A stretch of 64,000 bases of DNA from Gammaproteobacteria bacterium (GTDB lineage Bacteria; Pseudomonadota; Gammaproteobacteria; Pseudomonadales; Cellvibrionaceae): positions 62,001 through 126,000 of the forward strand of contig JAGKWO010000004.1 in assembly GCA_021151835.1 (NCBI GenBank), given 5' to 3'. Of this stretch, positions 28,013 through 36,893 are shown in pieces. The position numbers and the translations under genes were made by a program. The first letter of the stretch is position 1, and every line of letters begins with the position of its first letter. The notes under the pieces were generated by a model, which was given only the letters and a program-made list of their open reading frames with translations, ran no database searches and was not told the DNA's origin.

Positions 28013-29557
28013 TTACATGTGGTAGCCACGCTCGCCGTGTTCGGCGGTATCCAGGCCTTCGGTTTCCACTTCTTCAGTCACACGCAGACCGATTACTACA
28101 TCAACCAGTTTGAAGGCGATAAAGGAAACCACACCGGACCAGAGGATGGTGATCAACACACCTTTGGTTTGGATCCAGGTTTGCGCACCGATACCGGCGA
28201 AACCCCAGGTTCCTGCAACATAGTCGTACACGCCGGTACCACCCAGGTCAGGGCTGTTGAATACGCCGGTCAGGATCGCACCGATGATGCCGCCGATGCA
28301 GTGAACACCGAATACATCGAGGGAATCGTCATAACCCAACCAGGCTTTCAGCTTCAGCACCGCCAGCATACAAATCAGGCCACCGGCAACACCGATTACC
28401 AGTGCACCCATTGGACCTACCCAACCACACGCTGGAGTGATCGCAACCAGACCGGCAATAGCACCGGAAGCAGCACCCAACATGGTTGGCTTGCCACGTA
28501 CCAGCCACTCACCGAAGGTCCAGGCCAATACTGCAGCTGCAGTTGCGAGGAAGGTATTAATGAAGACTTGTGCTGCGAACGCGTTGGCTTCCAGGTTTGA
28601 ACCTACGTTGAAACCGAACCAGCCCACCCACAGAATCGCCGCACCCACCATCGTGAACGGAACGTTGTGCGGAGCAAGGGACGCATTACCGAAACCTTTA
28701 CGCTTGCCGATCAACAAGCAGCCGACCAGACCAGCAATACCAGCGTTGATGTGAACTACGGTACCACCGGCGAAATCCAGCGCACCCAATTGGAAGATAT
28801 AACCCGCACCGGCAGTCGCAGCAGCCGCCGCTTCAGCAGTGGTGTAAGCATCAGGACCTGCCCAGAACCACACCATGTGCGCGATTGGCAAATAAGCGAA
28901 GGTGAACCACAGAACCGCAAAAATCAGTACCGCAGAGAATTTCATACGCTCGGCAAATGCACCCACGATCAAACAAGGAGTTAACGCAGCGAACGTCATC
29001 TGGAATGCGGCATACAGATATTCAGGTACATATACACCCTTGCTGAAAGTTGCTGCTGGCAGCAGGTTACCGGCTGCATCGAGCATATCTTTCAGGAACA
29101 GGCGATCAAACCCGCCGAAGAAGGCACTGCCCGAGGTAAATGCCAGTGAGTATCCGTAAATCGACCAGAGTACGGCGATCAAACAGAAGGTCACAAACAC
29201 TTGCATGGACAGTGACAGGATATTTTTAGCGCGCACCATACCGCCGTAGAACAGGGCGAGGCCGGGCAATACCATGAAGATAACCAGCAACGTGGCGGTC
29301 AACATCCAGGCGATGTCACCTTTATCAAATGAAGGCGCTGCCGGTGCAGCGGCCTCTTCTGCCGGTGCAGCTTCAGCCGGTGCTGGCGCTGCCGCTTCAG
29401 CAGCAGGAGCTTCAACGGCGGCAGCTTCGGTAACGGTAGCGGCCGCATCAGAAGTGGCAGCGGCATCTTGCGCCCAAACGCCACTGGCGGGAAGTATTAA
29501 CGCTGCCAACAAGGCCAGCGGCGCGAGCTTGACGCCCATACTAAATAGTTTATTCAC
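28013..29557 (-). CDS. amtB: Ammonium transporter AmtB (copy 2, with signal peptide and Ala/Pro/Glu extension)
   Basis: This is an Amt-family ammonium channel of 514 aa. Residues 1-29 are a signal peptide (ending GVWAQ). Residues 30-75 are an Ala/Pro/Glu-rich low-complexity periplasmic extension that the short copy lacks. The channel domain follows, with PGLALFYGGMVRAKN, the twin-His motifs VVHINAGIAG and VHCIGGIIGA, and AILWVGWFGFNVGS. The GTG start at 29557 is preceded by AGGAGA at about 9 bases. It lies between glnK copy 2 (67-base gap) and amtB copy 1. Confidence 0.94.
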   Translation of the reverse strand: MNKLFSMGVKLAPLALLAALILPASGVWAQDAAATSDAAATVTEAAAVEAPAAEAAAPAPAEAAPAEEAAAPAAPSFDKGDIAWMLTATLLVIFMVLPGLALFYGGMVRAKNILSLSMQVFVTFCLIAVLWSIYGYSLAFTSGSAFFGGFDRLFLKDMLDAAGNLLPAATFSKGVYVPEYLYAAFQMTFAALTPCLIVGAFAERMKFSAVLIFAVLWFTFAYLPIAHMVWFWAGPDAYTTAEAAAAATAGAGYIFQLGALDFAGGTVVHINAGIAGLVGCLLIGKRKGFGNASLAPHNVPFTMVGAAILWVGWFGFNVGSNLEANAFAAQVFINTFLATAAAVLAWTFGEWLVRGKPTMLGAASGAIAGLVAITPACGWVGPMGALVIGVAGGLICMLAVLKLKAWLGYDDSLDVFGVHCIGGIIGAILTGVFNSPDLGGTGVYDYVAGTWGFAGIGAQTWIQTKGVLITILWSGVVSFIAFKLVDVVIGLRVTEEVETEGLDTAEHGERGYHM

Positions 29558-29624
29558 GAAAATATTCTCCTGAGGTGATTTGTCTGATGCCAGCAGCCAT
29601 GCATAGCTGGTCGCTTGTTATCGT

Positions 29625-29963
29625 TTAAAGAGCTTCGTTACCGGTCTCTCCAGTGCGAATTCGCACCACTTGCTCCAGATCGGAAACAAAAATCTTGCCG
29701 TCGCCGATCTTGCTGCTATTGGCCGCTTTGGTGATGGCTTCAACCACTACATCGGTCTCGGCATCAGAAACGGCTATTTCCACTTTGGTTTTTGGCAAAA
29801 AATCCACCACGTACTCTGCCCCGCGGTAGAGTTCGGAGTGGCCTTTCTGACGGCCAAAGCCTTTTACTTCAGTCACGGTCATACCGTGGACGCCTATGTC
29901 GGAGAGGGCTTCACGCACCACATCCAGCTTGAAGGGCTTGATGATCGCTGTTACCAATTTCAT
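29625..29963 (-). CDS. glnK: PII nitrogen-regulatory protein GlnK (copy 2)
   Basis: This is a second 112-aa PII protein, first gene of the nitrogen cluster. It has MKLVTAIIKPFKLDVVREAL at the N-terminus, T-loop Tyr46/Tyr51 (LYRGAEYVVDFLPK) and GKIFVSDLEQVVRIRTGE. It differs from copy 1 mainly at residues 58-80 and 95-112. ATG 29963 gives the canonical N-terminus; a reading extending to 30071 crosses the leader hairpin and is rejected. A sigma-54 promoter lies 126 bases upstream. The pair with amtB copy 2 is the standard glnK-amtB operon. Confidence 0.95.
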   Translation of the reverse strand: MKLVTAIIKPFKLDVVREALSDIGVHGMTVTEVKGFGRQKGHSELYRGAEYVVDFLPKTKVEIAVSDAETDVVVEAITKAANSSKIGDGKIFVSDLEQVVRIRTGETGNEAL

Positions 29964-30088
29964 TAGTCGCACTCCTGAAAAAATCCCCGCACCAGGCGGT
30001 GCGGGAAACACCGGAAATACTGTCCAGTTGAGGATTGAAGCAGCTGCAACAACCACCCAAACCGACATCAAGTACTCGCGGTAAATTT

Positions 30089-30104
30089 TGCACAGAGCAG
30101 GCCA
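30089..30104 (-). promoter_or_regulatory. Sigma-54 (-24/-12) promoter of glnK-amtB
   Basis: On the minus strand TGGCCT-GCTCT-GTGCA matches the sigma-54 consensus TGGCAC-N5-TTGCA, with the invariant GG and GC at the required spacing. It lies 126 bases before glnK copy 2, in line with NtrC/RpoN control of glnK-amtB in related bacteria. Confidence 0.72.
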
Positions 30105-30183
30105 ATTTCATAAAATTTATAGAAATCAAACAGATAAGAGTATTTATGGGCGCCAACCGGGGAAATATCAAAGATCGAATACA

Positions 30184-30230
30184 GGTGTTGCACCATTTTT
30201 GATCAACACAGCAAACCCAAGGCACCATTT
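30184..30230 (-). promoter_or_regulatory. Candidate NtrC-type upstream sites
   Basis: GGTGTTGCACC (30184-30194) and a repeated GCACCATTT (30190-30198 and 30222-30230, 32 bp apart, three helical turns) lie about 80-130 bp upstream of the sigma-54 promoter. The match to the NtrC core (GCACC/GGTGC) is partial, so this is an inference. Confidence 0.3.
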
Positions 30231-30367
30231 ATGAACATGGGCATCCAAAACAACATTGGAGAGATTTTCAGCGCCTTAAATAGCGGATCCGGATGCGATT
30301 GGGGAAGGGAGGCAGTAAACTGCATGCGATTGACCAAATGAGGCGGGCAAAACCCGGCAGATACACC

Positions 30368-30592
30368 ATGATCAAAAATTTCACCGAAAATCTGGCAGAA
30401 GAGATTCAGCGCCAATTCGCGAATGGCAACCAGTTACTTCCGGCCCGGGAAATCCATATTGCATTGCAAGCTGCGCTGGCGCGGCTGGATCTGGTAACGC
30501 GTGAAGAATTCGATGCACAAGCCGCCGTGCTACAACGAACGCGCCAAAAGCTGGAGCAACTGGAACAACAACTGGCGGCACTCGAACAATAA
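30368..30592 (+). CDS. ubiK: Ubiquinone biosynthesis accessory factor UbiK
   Basis: UbiK (YqiC/BMFP family) is a small coiled-coil protein that assists aerobic ubiquinone synthesis with UbiJ. The 74-aa product begins MIKNFTENLAEEIQRQF. It has an amphipathic helix and ends in a coiled coil (LQRTRQKLEQLEQQLAALEQ). ATG 30368 is chosen over the in-frame 30293 start, which adds a non-conserved basic leader. It precedes comM by 97 bases in the same direction, an arrangement common in Pseudomonas relatives. Confidence 0.88.
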   Translation: MIKNFTENLAEEIQRQFANGNQLLPAREIHIALQAALARLDLVTREEFDAQAAVLQRTRQKLEQLEQQLAALEQ

Positions 30593-30689
30593 ATGACTCC
30601 GGGGTCGCTTTAATCACTGGCCTGTTACTGGCGCCTGATTTATAGTCGACCCGCAAAAATTGCTTTAAAAACAACTACAAGGACCGTAT

Positions 30690-32198
30690 ATGTCACTCGC
30701 TATCATTTTTTCCCGCGCCAAACTTGGTATCAATGCACCGCAAGTAACTGTCGAAGTTCACATCTCCAATGGCCTGCCCGGCCTTTCCATCGTCGGGTTG
30801 CCGGAAACAGCCGTAAAAGAAAGCAAGGACCGGGTCCGCAGCGCCATTATCAATAGCCACCTTGAATTTCCAGCACAACGCATCACGGTAAACCTCGCGC
30901 CCGCCGATTTACCCAAAGAGGGAGGTCGCTACGATTTACCTATCGCGCTTGGGATTCTCGCCGCTTCAGGCCAGATTCCACTGGAGCAACTTGAACGCCA
31001 CGAGTTCCTCGGGGAACTGGCCCTTTCTGGCGAATTGCGACCTATTAGTGCAGCCTTGCCCGCAGCGCTCGCCTGTGGCGATGCCCGGCGTGACTTGATT
31101 ATTAGCACAGCCAGCGCCGGTGAGGCCGCGTTAAGCAGTATTACGCGCGTATTTGGTGCACCTAACCTCCTGCAGGTCTGTGCCCATCTGCACCAGCGCG
31201 AACCACTGAAACAGGCGATCGCCAACCAGGAAACCTTCCAGACTACAGCAGAGCCACTCGATATCCTCGACGTTAAAGGGCAATCCCATGCCAAACGAGC
31301 GTTGGAAATTGCCGCGAGCGGTGGCCACAACTTACTGTTTTACGGCCCGCCGGGGACTGGCAAAACCATGCTCGCCAGCCGCCTGCCCGGCTTATTGCCA
31401 GGCCTGAGCGAGCGAGAGATGCTGGATGTCGCCGCGATTTATTCAGTGGCCGCCCAAGCCAAGGAATATCAATGGCGCCAGCGCCCTTTTCGATCTCCGC
31501 ACCACACAGCTTCCGCGATAGCGCTGGTAGGGGGAGGAACCAATCCGAAACCCGGCGAAATTTCTTTGGCCCATGCCGGCGTATTATTTTTGGACGAGCT
31601 GCCCGAATTCTCCAGGACCGTATTGGAAGTGTTACGCGAGCCACTGGAAAGCGGCGAAGTGCGCATCTCCCGCGCACGCAGCCAGGCGTGTTTTCCTGCT
31701 CGCTTCCAATTGATCGCAGCGATGAATCCTTGCCCATGCGGCTATCATGGAAGCGATGCGAATCGCTGTCGCTGTACTCCGGATCAAGTGAAGCGCTATC
31801 GCAATAAAATTTCCGGCCCGTTGCTTGACCGCATCGACATGCACGTTCCCGTCCGCGCGTTGCGCCAGGGCGAACTGCAAAGCAAAACCCTGGGCGATGG
31901 CACAATTGCAATTCGTGCGCGTGTTGAACAAGCGCGCGCACGCCAACTACACCGGCAGGGAAAAACCAATAACCAACTCAGTGCACCCGAACTGGAACAG
32001 CATTGCGAATTAACGAGTGGCGATAAAAACTTGCTGGAGCAAGCGATTAACAAATTGGGATTATCAACGCGCGCTTATCACCGCGTGTTAAAACTGGCGC
32101 GCACGCTAGCTGATATGAATGACCGGGAACAATTAAATACCGTGGATATCACTGAAGCGCTGAGTTACCGCACACTGGATCGCCAATCCGGCCATTAA
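30690..32198 (+). CDS. comM: ComM/YifB-family AAA+ ATPase (Mg-chelatase-like)
   Basis: ComM is a hexameric AAA+ branch-migration helicase that helps integrate foreign DNA in naturally competent bacteria. It was formerly called a magnesium-chelatase-like protein. The 502-aa protein has an N-terminal LonC-like domain (VEVHISNGLPGLSIVGLPE), Walker A GPPGTGKTML (about 219-228) and Walker B VLFLDELPEF. A Cys cluster NPCPCGYHG with later CRCTPDQ and a C-terminal Mg_chelatase_C helical domain complete it. AAGGA precedes the ATG. Confidence 0.93.
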   Translation: MSLAIIFSRAKLGINAPQVTVEVHISNGLPGLSIVGLPETAVKESKDRVRSAIINSHLEFPAQRITVNLAPADLPKEGGRYDLPIALGILAASGQIPLEQLERHEFLGELALSGELRPISAALPAALACGDARRDLIISTASAGEAALSSITRVFGAPNLLQVCAHLHQREPLKQAIANQETFQTTAEPLDILDVKGQSHAKRALEIAASGGHNLLFYGPPGTGKTMLASRLPGLLPGLSEREMLDVAAIYSVAAQAKEYQWRQRPFRSPHHTASAIALVGGGTNPKPGEISLAHAGVLFLDELPEFSRTVLEVLREPLESGEVRISRARSQACFPARFQLIAAMNPCPCGYHGSDANRCRCTPDQVKRYRNKISGPLLDRIDMHVPVRALRQGELQSKTLGDGTIAIRARVEQARARQLHRQGKTNNQLSAPELEQHCELTSGDKNLLEQAINKLGLSTRAYHRVLKLARTLADMNDREQLNTVDITEALSYRTLDRQSGH

Positions 32199-32206
32199 CA
32201 AATAAA

Positions 32207-33916
32207 TTAATTGAGTTGCTGGCGGGTTGCTGACTCCTGCAACCAATTCATAATTTCCGCGTAGGATTTGGGTGCGGAAAAATAATGCCCCTGCATTAAA
32301 TCGCACCCCATTTCTTTCAGCCAGTCTTTTTGCTCCTTGGTTTCCACACCTTCCGCCACGACCAATTTGCCAAGGTTGTGCGCTAACGTAACCATGGCAG
32401 AAACCAGCCGTTTATCAGTGTGGCTGCGATTCAATTCCTGTAAAAAATTCAAATCAATTTTTACTGCACTGATGGGTAAGCGTTGCAAATGCAATAGCGA
32501 TGAATTGCCTGCACCGAAACTATCGAGCAAAAAATTAATACCAAAAAATGACAGCGGACGCATACACAATGAAACCAGTTCGATATTTTCCGCAAATACA
32601 GTTTCCGTAATTTCGAATTCGATATCACCCGGTTGAATATCGCTGTCCGCAAAAATACGCGCGACTTCATGCACAAGGTTGTCATCTTTAAATTGGCGCA
32701 CGGACAAGTTAATTGCCATCATCAATGGACCATCCCAAAATGCCTGCAAATTTTTCACGTCATTGCACGCCTGGCGAATTGCCCAATAACCGATAGCGGT
32801 TAATATCCCGGTTTCTTCAGCGGTTGCTACAAAATCACCTGCGTCCAATAATCCAACGCCGGGCTTATCCCAACGAAGAAACGCTTCGAGCGCTACAACA
32901 CGGCCGGAAGAAACTTCTACACGCGGAATATAATGCAACACAAATTGCTGCTTTTTTAATGCTGCACGCAAGTCGGCTTCCAAACGCAATTGCCGGCGCA
33001 CATCCTGGTTCATCATTTCTGTGAAGAAGCGATAATTGCTATTGGGTTCCTGTTTGGCCTTGTACATCGCCATATCAGCGTGTTTGAGCAACGTGTCAGC
33101 ATCACGGCCTGCTTGCGGATAAATAGCGATACCGATACTGCACCCCACCACCACTTCATGGCCATTTATGTCTGCTGGCATTTCGATTGCGCGAATTACT
33201 TTTTCCGCAATGTGCGCAACGTCGGTGTTGTTAGCAATTTTTTGCAACAGTAACGTAAATTCATCGCCACCCATGCGCGCAACGGAATCGCTGCGGCGCA
33301 GGCATCCATTGAGCCGCTCGGCGCAAATGCGAATAATCGCATCGCCGGCATCGTGACCAAAATTATCATTAACCTGTTTAAAACCATTGAGATCGATAAA
33401 CATCAGCGTAAAGCTATTGTTATCGCGCTCCGCCAGATTAATGGCGTGCTCAAGACGATCACGGAATAAAATGCGATTGGGTACATCGGTGAGTGGATCG
33501 TAATGCGCAAGGCGGGTGAGATGTTGTTCGGTCTGTTTACGCTCGATGGCGTAGCGAATTGCGCGTTCCAGCAATAAGTGATCAATTTGACCTTTGATTA
33601 AATAATCCGCCGCACCAGCGCGAATTGCTTCGCGATCGACTTCGGTTTCCATTTCATCGGTCATAACTACGATAGGTGTTTGGCAAGCTTGCACGCGCGC
33701 GGCATTTAATAAATCGCGCGCACTGGCATTACCCCAGTAATAATCCAGCAATGCCACATCAAATTCCTGGGAAAGAATTTTGTTGAGTGCCGCATCCAAT
33801 TGATTGCACCACACCAATTCATATTCGACATGGCGAATATGGGACAAAATCTCGGCGATAAGCAGGTATTCACCTTGCTCGCGGTCGATAAATAAAATCT
33901 TTACCTTCTTGTCCAT
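32207..33916 (-). CDS. Response regulator with GGDEF and degenerate EAL domain
   Basis: This 569-aa cytoplasmic c-di-GMP regulator has a receiver domain (about 5-120) with phospho-acceptor Asp58 (ALLDYY), Thr86 and Lys108. Its GGDEF domain is intact (GGDEF 216-220, I-site RRSD 207-210). The C-terminal EAL-like domain is altered at key positions: EAF instead of EAL (344-346) and DSFGAG instead of DDFGTG (465-470), so one metal-binding Asp is Ser; the preceding YQPK is YIPR. AINLSVRQF, EITET, VKID and VAEGVET remain. The cyclase is probably active. The phosphodiesterase may be inactive and serve as a c-di-GMP or protein-binding module. No partner histidine kinase is adjacent. ATG 33916. Confidence 0.9.
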   Translation of the reverse strand: MDKKVKILFIDREQGEYLLIAEILSHIRHVEYELVWCNQLDAALNKILSQEFDVALLDYYWGNASARDLLNAARVQACQTPIVVMTDEMETEVDREAIRAGAADYLIKGQIDHLLLERAIRYAIERKQTEQHLTRLAHYDPLTDVPNRILFRDRLEHAINLAERDNNSFTLMFIDLNGFKQVNDNFGHDAGDAIIRICAERLNGCLRRSDSVARMGGDEFTLLLQKIANNTDVAHIAEKVIRAIEMPADINGHEVVVGCSIGIAIYPQAGRDADTLLKHADMAMYKAKQEPNSNYRFFTEMMNQDVRRQLRLEADLRAALKKQQFVLHYIPRVEVSSGRVVALEAFLRWDKPGVGLLDAGDFVATAEETGILTAIGYWAIRQACNDVKNLQAFWDGPLMMAINLSVRQFKDDNLVHEVARIFADSDIQPGDIEFEITETVFAENIELVSLCMRPLSFFGINFLLDSFGAGNSSLLHLQRLPISAVKIDLNFLQELNRSHTDKRLVSAMVTLAHNLGKLVVAEGVETKEQKDWLKEMGCDLMQGHYFSAPKSYAEIMNWLQESATRQQLN

Positions 33917-34136
33917 CGTGCACCGTCTCTTCCTGGCGTACAGCGGGAGCTGGCGTCAGCATCAAAATCAACACTCATGGTAACAGCCGCTCCTGGCAAA
34001 CAGAACGCTTCTCTATATAACAAATAACCGTTACAAATTTGATCGTATTACTCTGTGGTTATAGCCTTTGAAATCGCGATTGCAAGGCAATTTTAGCTTG
34101 CTAGAATGCTCGCCCGACGTTTTCCAGGCCATCGCC

Positions 34137-36155
34137 GTGACTCAACTCAACCCCCGCCAAAAAGAAGCCGTGCTTTATATCGATGGCCCGTGCCTGGTGC
34201 TGGCGGGTGCCGGCAGCGGCAAAACCAGCGTAATTACGCGCAAAATCGCCTATTTGATTGAAAAGTGCGACATGCCTGCACGCCATATCGCGGCCCTCAC
34301 CTTTACCAATAAAGCCGCGCGCGAAATGAAAGAGCGGGCGAGCAAGCTGGTAAAAGGTAGCGCTTCCCGGGGGTTGACCGTATCCACGTTCCACAACCTC
34401 GGCTTAAACATCATCCGCCGCGAGCATAAAGCCCTTGGCTTCAAACCCGGTTTTTCCATCTTTGATTCGGAAGATGCCCGCGCCCTGCTCAAAGAGTTGA
34501 TGCTCAAGGACGGCGATCTGGATAGCGACCACCTGGATCTGGTCCAGCACCAGATTTCCAACTGGAAAAACGACCTGGTTATTCCCGAGCGCGCCCTGGG
34601 TATGGCGCAAAGCCAGGGCGAACAAACTATCGCGATGATTTACCTGCGGTACAACCAGGCGCTCCGTGCTTATAACGCGGTGGACTTTGATGATCTGATC
34701 CTGATTCCGGTGGAATTGTTCCAGCGCAACCCTGAAGTTCTCGCCCGCTGGCAGAAAAAGATCCGCTATCTATTGGTGGACGAATACCAGGACACCAACT
34801 CCAGCCAGTATTTGCTGGTGCAATTAATCGTGGGCAACCGCGGCGCACTAACCGTGGTAGGCGATGACGACCAATCGATTTACGCCTGGCGCGGCGCTCG
34901 CCCCGAAAACATGAGCTTGCTCAAACAGGATTATCCGACGCTACGCGTGATCAAACTGGAACAAAATTACCGTTCGACCAGCCGTATCCTGCGCGTTGCC
35001 AACCATTTAATTGCCAATAACCCCCACGAATTCGATAAAGCGTTATGGAGTGAGATGGGCCTGGGCGAGCCAATTCGGGTTATCCGCTGTAAAAATGAAG
35101 AAGCGGAGGCCGAACGCGTCGCTACCGAGATCATCACCCAACGCTTGCGCAAACAATACAAATTCCGCGATTTCGCCGTGCTCTATCGCGGTAACCATCA
35201 AGCGCGCTTGCTGGAAATGAAACTCCAGCACCACCAGATTCCGTACAAAATGAGCGGCGGTTCGTCGTTTTTTGCCAAGACGGAAATCAAGGACGTCATG
35301 GCTTATTTGCGCCTGATTGTAAATCCGGATGATGACAACGCCTTTCTGCGCGTCATCAATACCCCGCGTCGCCAGATTGGCACCAGTACCCTGGAGGCAC
35401 TGGGTACTTACGCCAGCGAACGCAATATCAGCCTATTTGCCGCACTGGATGAGATCGGCCTCCAGAGTCGCATTCCCGAGAAAAACCTCGAACGAATCCA
35501 GCGTTTTGCGCATTGGGTCAAGCAAGTCGCACGCAATTGCACAGGCGATAACCCCGTGAACGCTATTCGTGAAATGCTCAATGACATCGATTATGAGGGC
35601 TGGCTGCACCAGAACTCGAACACCCCCAAAGCCGCAGAAAAACGCATGGAGAATGTGTTTTATCTGGTGGAATCACTGCAAAAAACCCTCGATAAAAGCG
35701 AACTCGATGATGAGGACGAAGACACGCGCATGGAGGACGCCATCGCCAAATTGGTGTTGCGCGATCTAATGGAGCGCCAGGAGGAAGAAGATACCAGTGA
35801 CCAGGTGCAACTGATGACATTGCACGCATCCAAGGGCCTGGAGTTTCCCCATGTGTTTATGGTTGGTATGGAAGAGGAATTGCTCCCGCATCGCAATAGC
35901 ATTGAAGACAACAACATCGAAGAAGAACGCCGCCTCACTTACGTGGGTATCACCCGCGCGCAACGCACGCTCTCCATGACCCTCGCTGGCAAACGCAAAC
36001 AATTTGGCGAAATGAGCGAAACCACCCCCAGCCGTTTCCTGGATGAACTGCCACCGGAAGATGTGGAATGGGAAGGCTTTGGTGAACAAAGCGAAGCAAA
36101 AAATTTGGCCAAGGGCGAAGAGACGCTATCAAGCTTGCTTAACCTGTTTGATTAA
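34137..36155 (+). CDS. rep: ATP-dependent DNA helicase Rep
   Basis: Rep is a superfamily 1A 3'-5' helicase that clears protein roadblocks ahead of the replisome. The 672-aa product from GTG 34137 matches E. coli Rep (673 aa) almost end to end. It has Walker A AGAGSGKT, FTNKAAREMKER, DEYQDTN (motif II), GDDDQSIYAWRGARPEN, LEQNYRST, LMTLHASKGLEFPHVFMVG and VGITRAQRTL (motif VI). The in-frame TTG at 34068 would add 23 residues without homology. CCAGG lies about 10 bases before the GTG. Confidence 0.95.
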   Translation: MTQLNPRQKEAVLYIDGPCLVLAGAGSGKTSVITRKIAYLIEKCDMPARHIAALTFTNKAAREMKERASKLVKGSASRGLTVSTFHNLGLNIIRREHKALGFKPGFSIFDSEDARALLKELMLKDGDLDSDHLDLVQHQISNWKNDLVIPERALGMAQSQGEQTIAMIYLRYNQALRAYNAVDFDDLILIPVELFQRNPEVLARWQKKIRYLLVDEYQDTNSSQYLLVQLIVGNRGALTVVGDDDQSIYAWRGARPENMSLLKQDYPTLRVIKLEQNYRSTSRILRVANHLIANNPHEFDKALWSEMGLGEPIRVIRCKNEEAEAERVATEIITQRLRKQYKFRDFAVLYRGNHQARLLEMKLQHHQIPYKMSGGSSFFAKTEIKDVMAYLRLIVNPDDDNAFLRVINTPRRQIGTSTLEALGTYASERNISLFAALDEIGLQSRIPEKNLERIQRFAHWVKQVARNCTGDNPVNAIREMLNDIDYEGWLHQNSNTPKAAEKRMENVFYLVESLQKTLDKSELDDEDEDTRMEDAIAKLVLRDLMERQEEEDTSDQVQLMTLHASKGLEFPHVFMVGMEEELLPHRNSIEDNNIEEERRLTYVGITRAQRTLSMTLAGKRKQFGEMSETTPSRFLDELPPEDVEWEGFGEQSEAKNLAKGEETLSSLLNLFD

Positions 36156-36494
36156 TTCTTGCGCATATTATTTATTCGCATTGTCTACCTACCCATAAAA
36201 AAATCGTCGGTATCAATAATGTTATCGGCGGGAACCCGGCAATGACCAGCTAGCTATGCGGGTCATTCCGGTGGCCGGTAAACGGACTACGATTGCGCAT
36301 ACCCAAATCAATAAGCGCGGGAACGACAGCTGGGAGGCATGTGCCGTAAGGGGAAAGGAATATCAACCGTCGAGTTACCAGGTTGTAATCAGGAAACCTT
36401 GTGGGATGTTGTTTTATGACGGGAGTTCGGGGAGTTTCTTAGCGGGCCATGAGACCCGCTTTTTCATGCAAGCGCAGGGCGGGAATCGAACAAC
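36156..36494. other. 339-bp gene-free stretch with stacked hairpins
   Basis: No convincing coding region is seen. CCGGC-AATGACC (36236-36247) pairs with GGTCATT (36261-36267) and GCCGG (36274-36278) to form a stem with an internal bulge around AGCTAGCT. The stretch ends with an intrinsic terminator on the plus strand at 36441-36464. On the minus strand, a weak hairpin at 36207-36229 followed by a T7 run could end the cytochrome c5 transcript. It could be a small RNA gene or a remnant of a lost element. Confidence 0.4.
36441..36464 (+). terminator. Intrinsic terminator on the plus strand with no assigned gene
   Basis: AGCGGG (36441-36446) and CCCGCT (36455-36460) enclose an 8-base loop and are followed by TTTT. 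The nearest upstream plus-strand gene, rep, ends 286 bases earlier. Confidence 0.6.
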
Positions 36495-36893
36495 TTATTT
36501 GCTGTTACTGATCATGTAATCCACTGCACCTTTGATTTCATCATCAGTACACGCCGCGCACATACCTTTAGGGGGCATTGAATTAAAACCACCCAATGCG
36601 TGGGTATAGAGGGTTTCTTTACCTTTAGCTACACGCGGAGCCCAATCCGCTGCTGTACCAAATTTTGGCGCGCCCATCAAACCCGCACCATGGCAAGTTG
36701 TACAAAAACCACTGTAAACATCTTTCCCGGATTTTGGGCCCGCAGCAGCGGCCGGTGCCGGGGCGGCTGCACAGGGTTCGCCCGACAGGCAAGTGCTGCC
36801 AACCGGGGCAGTGCGCGCTTTCACATCATCTTCAGCAACGGCAGAACCGGCAACCAAACCTGCAACAAACAAAATTCCAAACAGCTTTTTCAT
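36495..36893 (-). CDS. Cytochrome c5 (periplasmic monohaem c-type)
   Basis: This is a periplasmic electron carrier of the cytochrome c5 class. The 132-aa precursor has a signal peptide (MKKLFGILFVAGLVAGSAVA) and the segment RTAPVGSTCLSGEPC typical of this class. An Ala/Pro linker follows, then the haem site FCTTCHGAG, the axial Met in NSMPPKG and the second Cys pair MCAACTDDE found in c5. ATG 36893 is preferred over the GTG three codons earlier because it starts the signal peptide. It is single and divergent to prsK. Confidence 0.92.
   Translation of the reverse strand: MKKLFGILFVAGLVAGSAVAEDDVKARTAPVGSTCLSGEPCAAAPAPAAAAGPKSGKDVYSGFCTTCHGAGLMGAPKFGTAADWAPRVAKGKETLYTHALGGFNSMPPKGMCAACTDDEIKGAVDYMISNSK

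Noticed and set aside
27743..28600. 285-codon frame on the plus strand across both amtB genes
   Set aside because: It is an antisense shadow of the conserved AmtB coding frames, spanning the gap between them. Its composition is unlike a real protein.
34068..34136. TTG start giving Rep 23 extra residues
   Set aside because: E. coli Rep aligns from the residue after GTG 34137, and the extra part has no similarity and a poor start codon.
36256..36519. 87-codon open frame on the plus strand
   Set aside because: It has no ribosome-binding site and no recognisable protein pattern. It runs through the terminator at 36441-36464 and overlaps the end of cytochrome c5 on the other strand.
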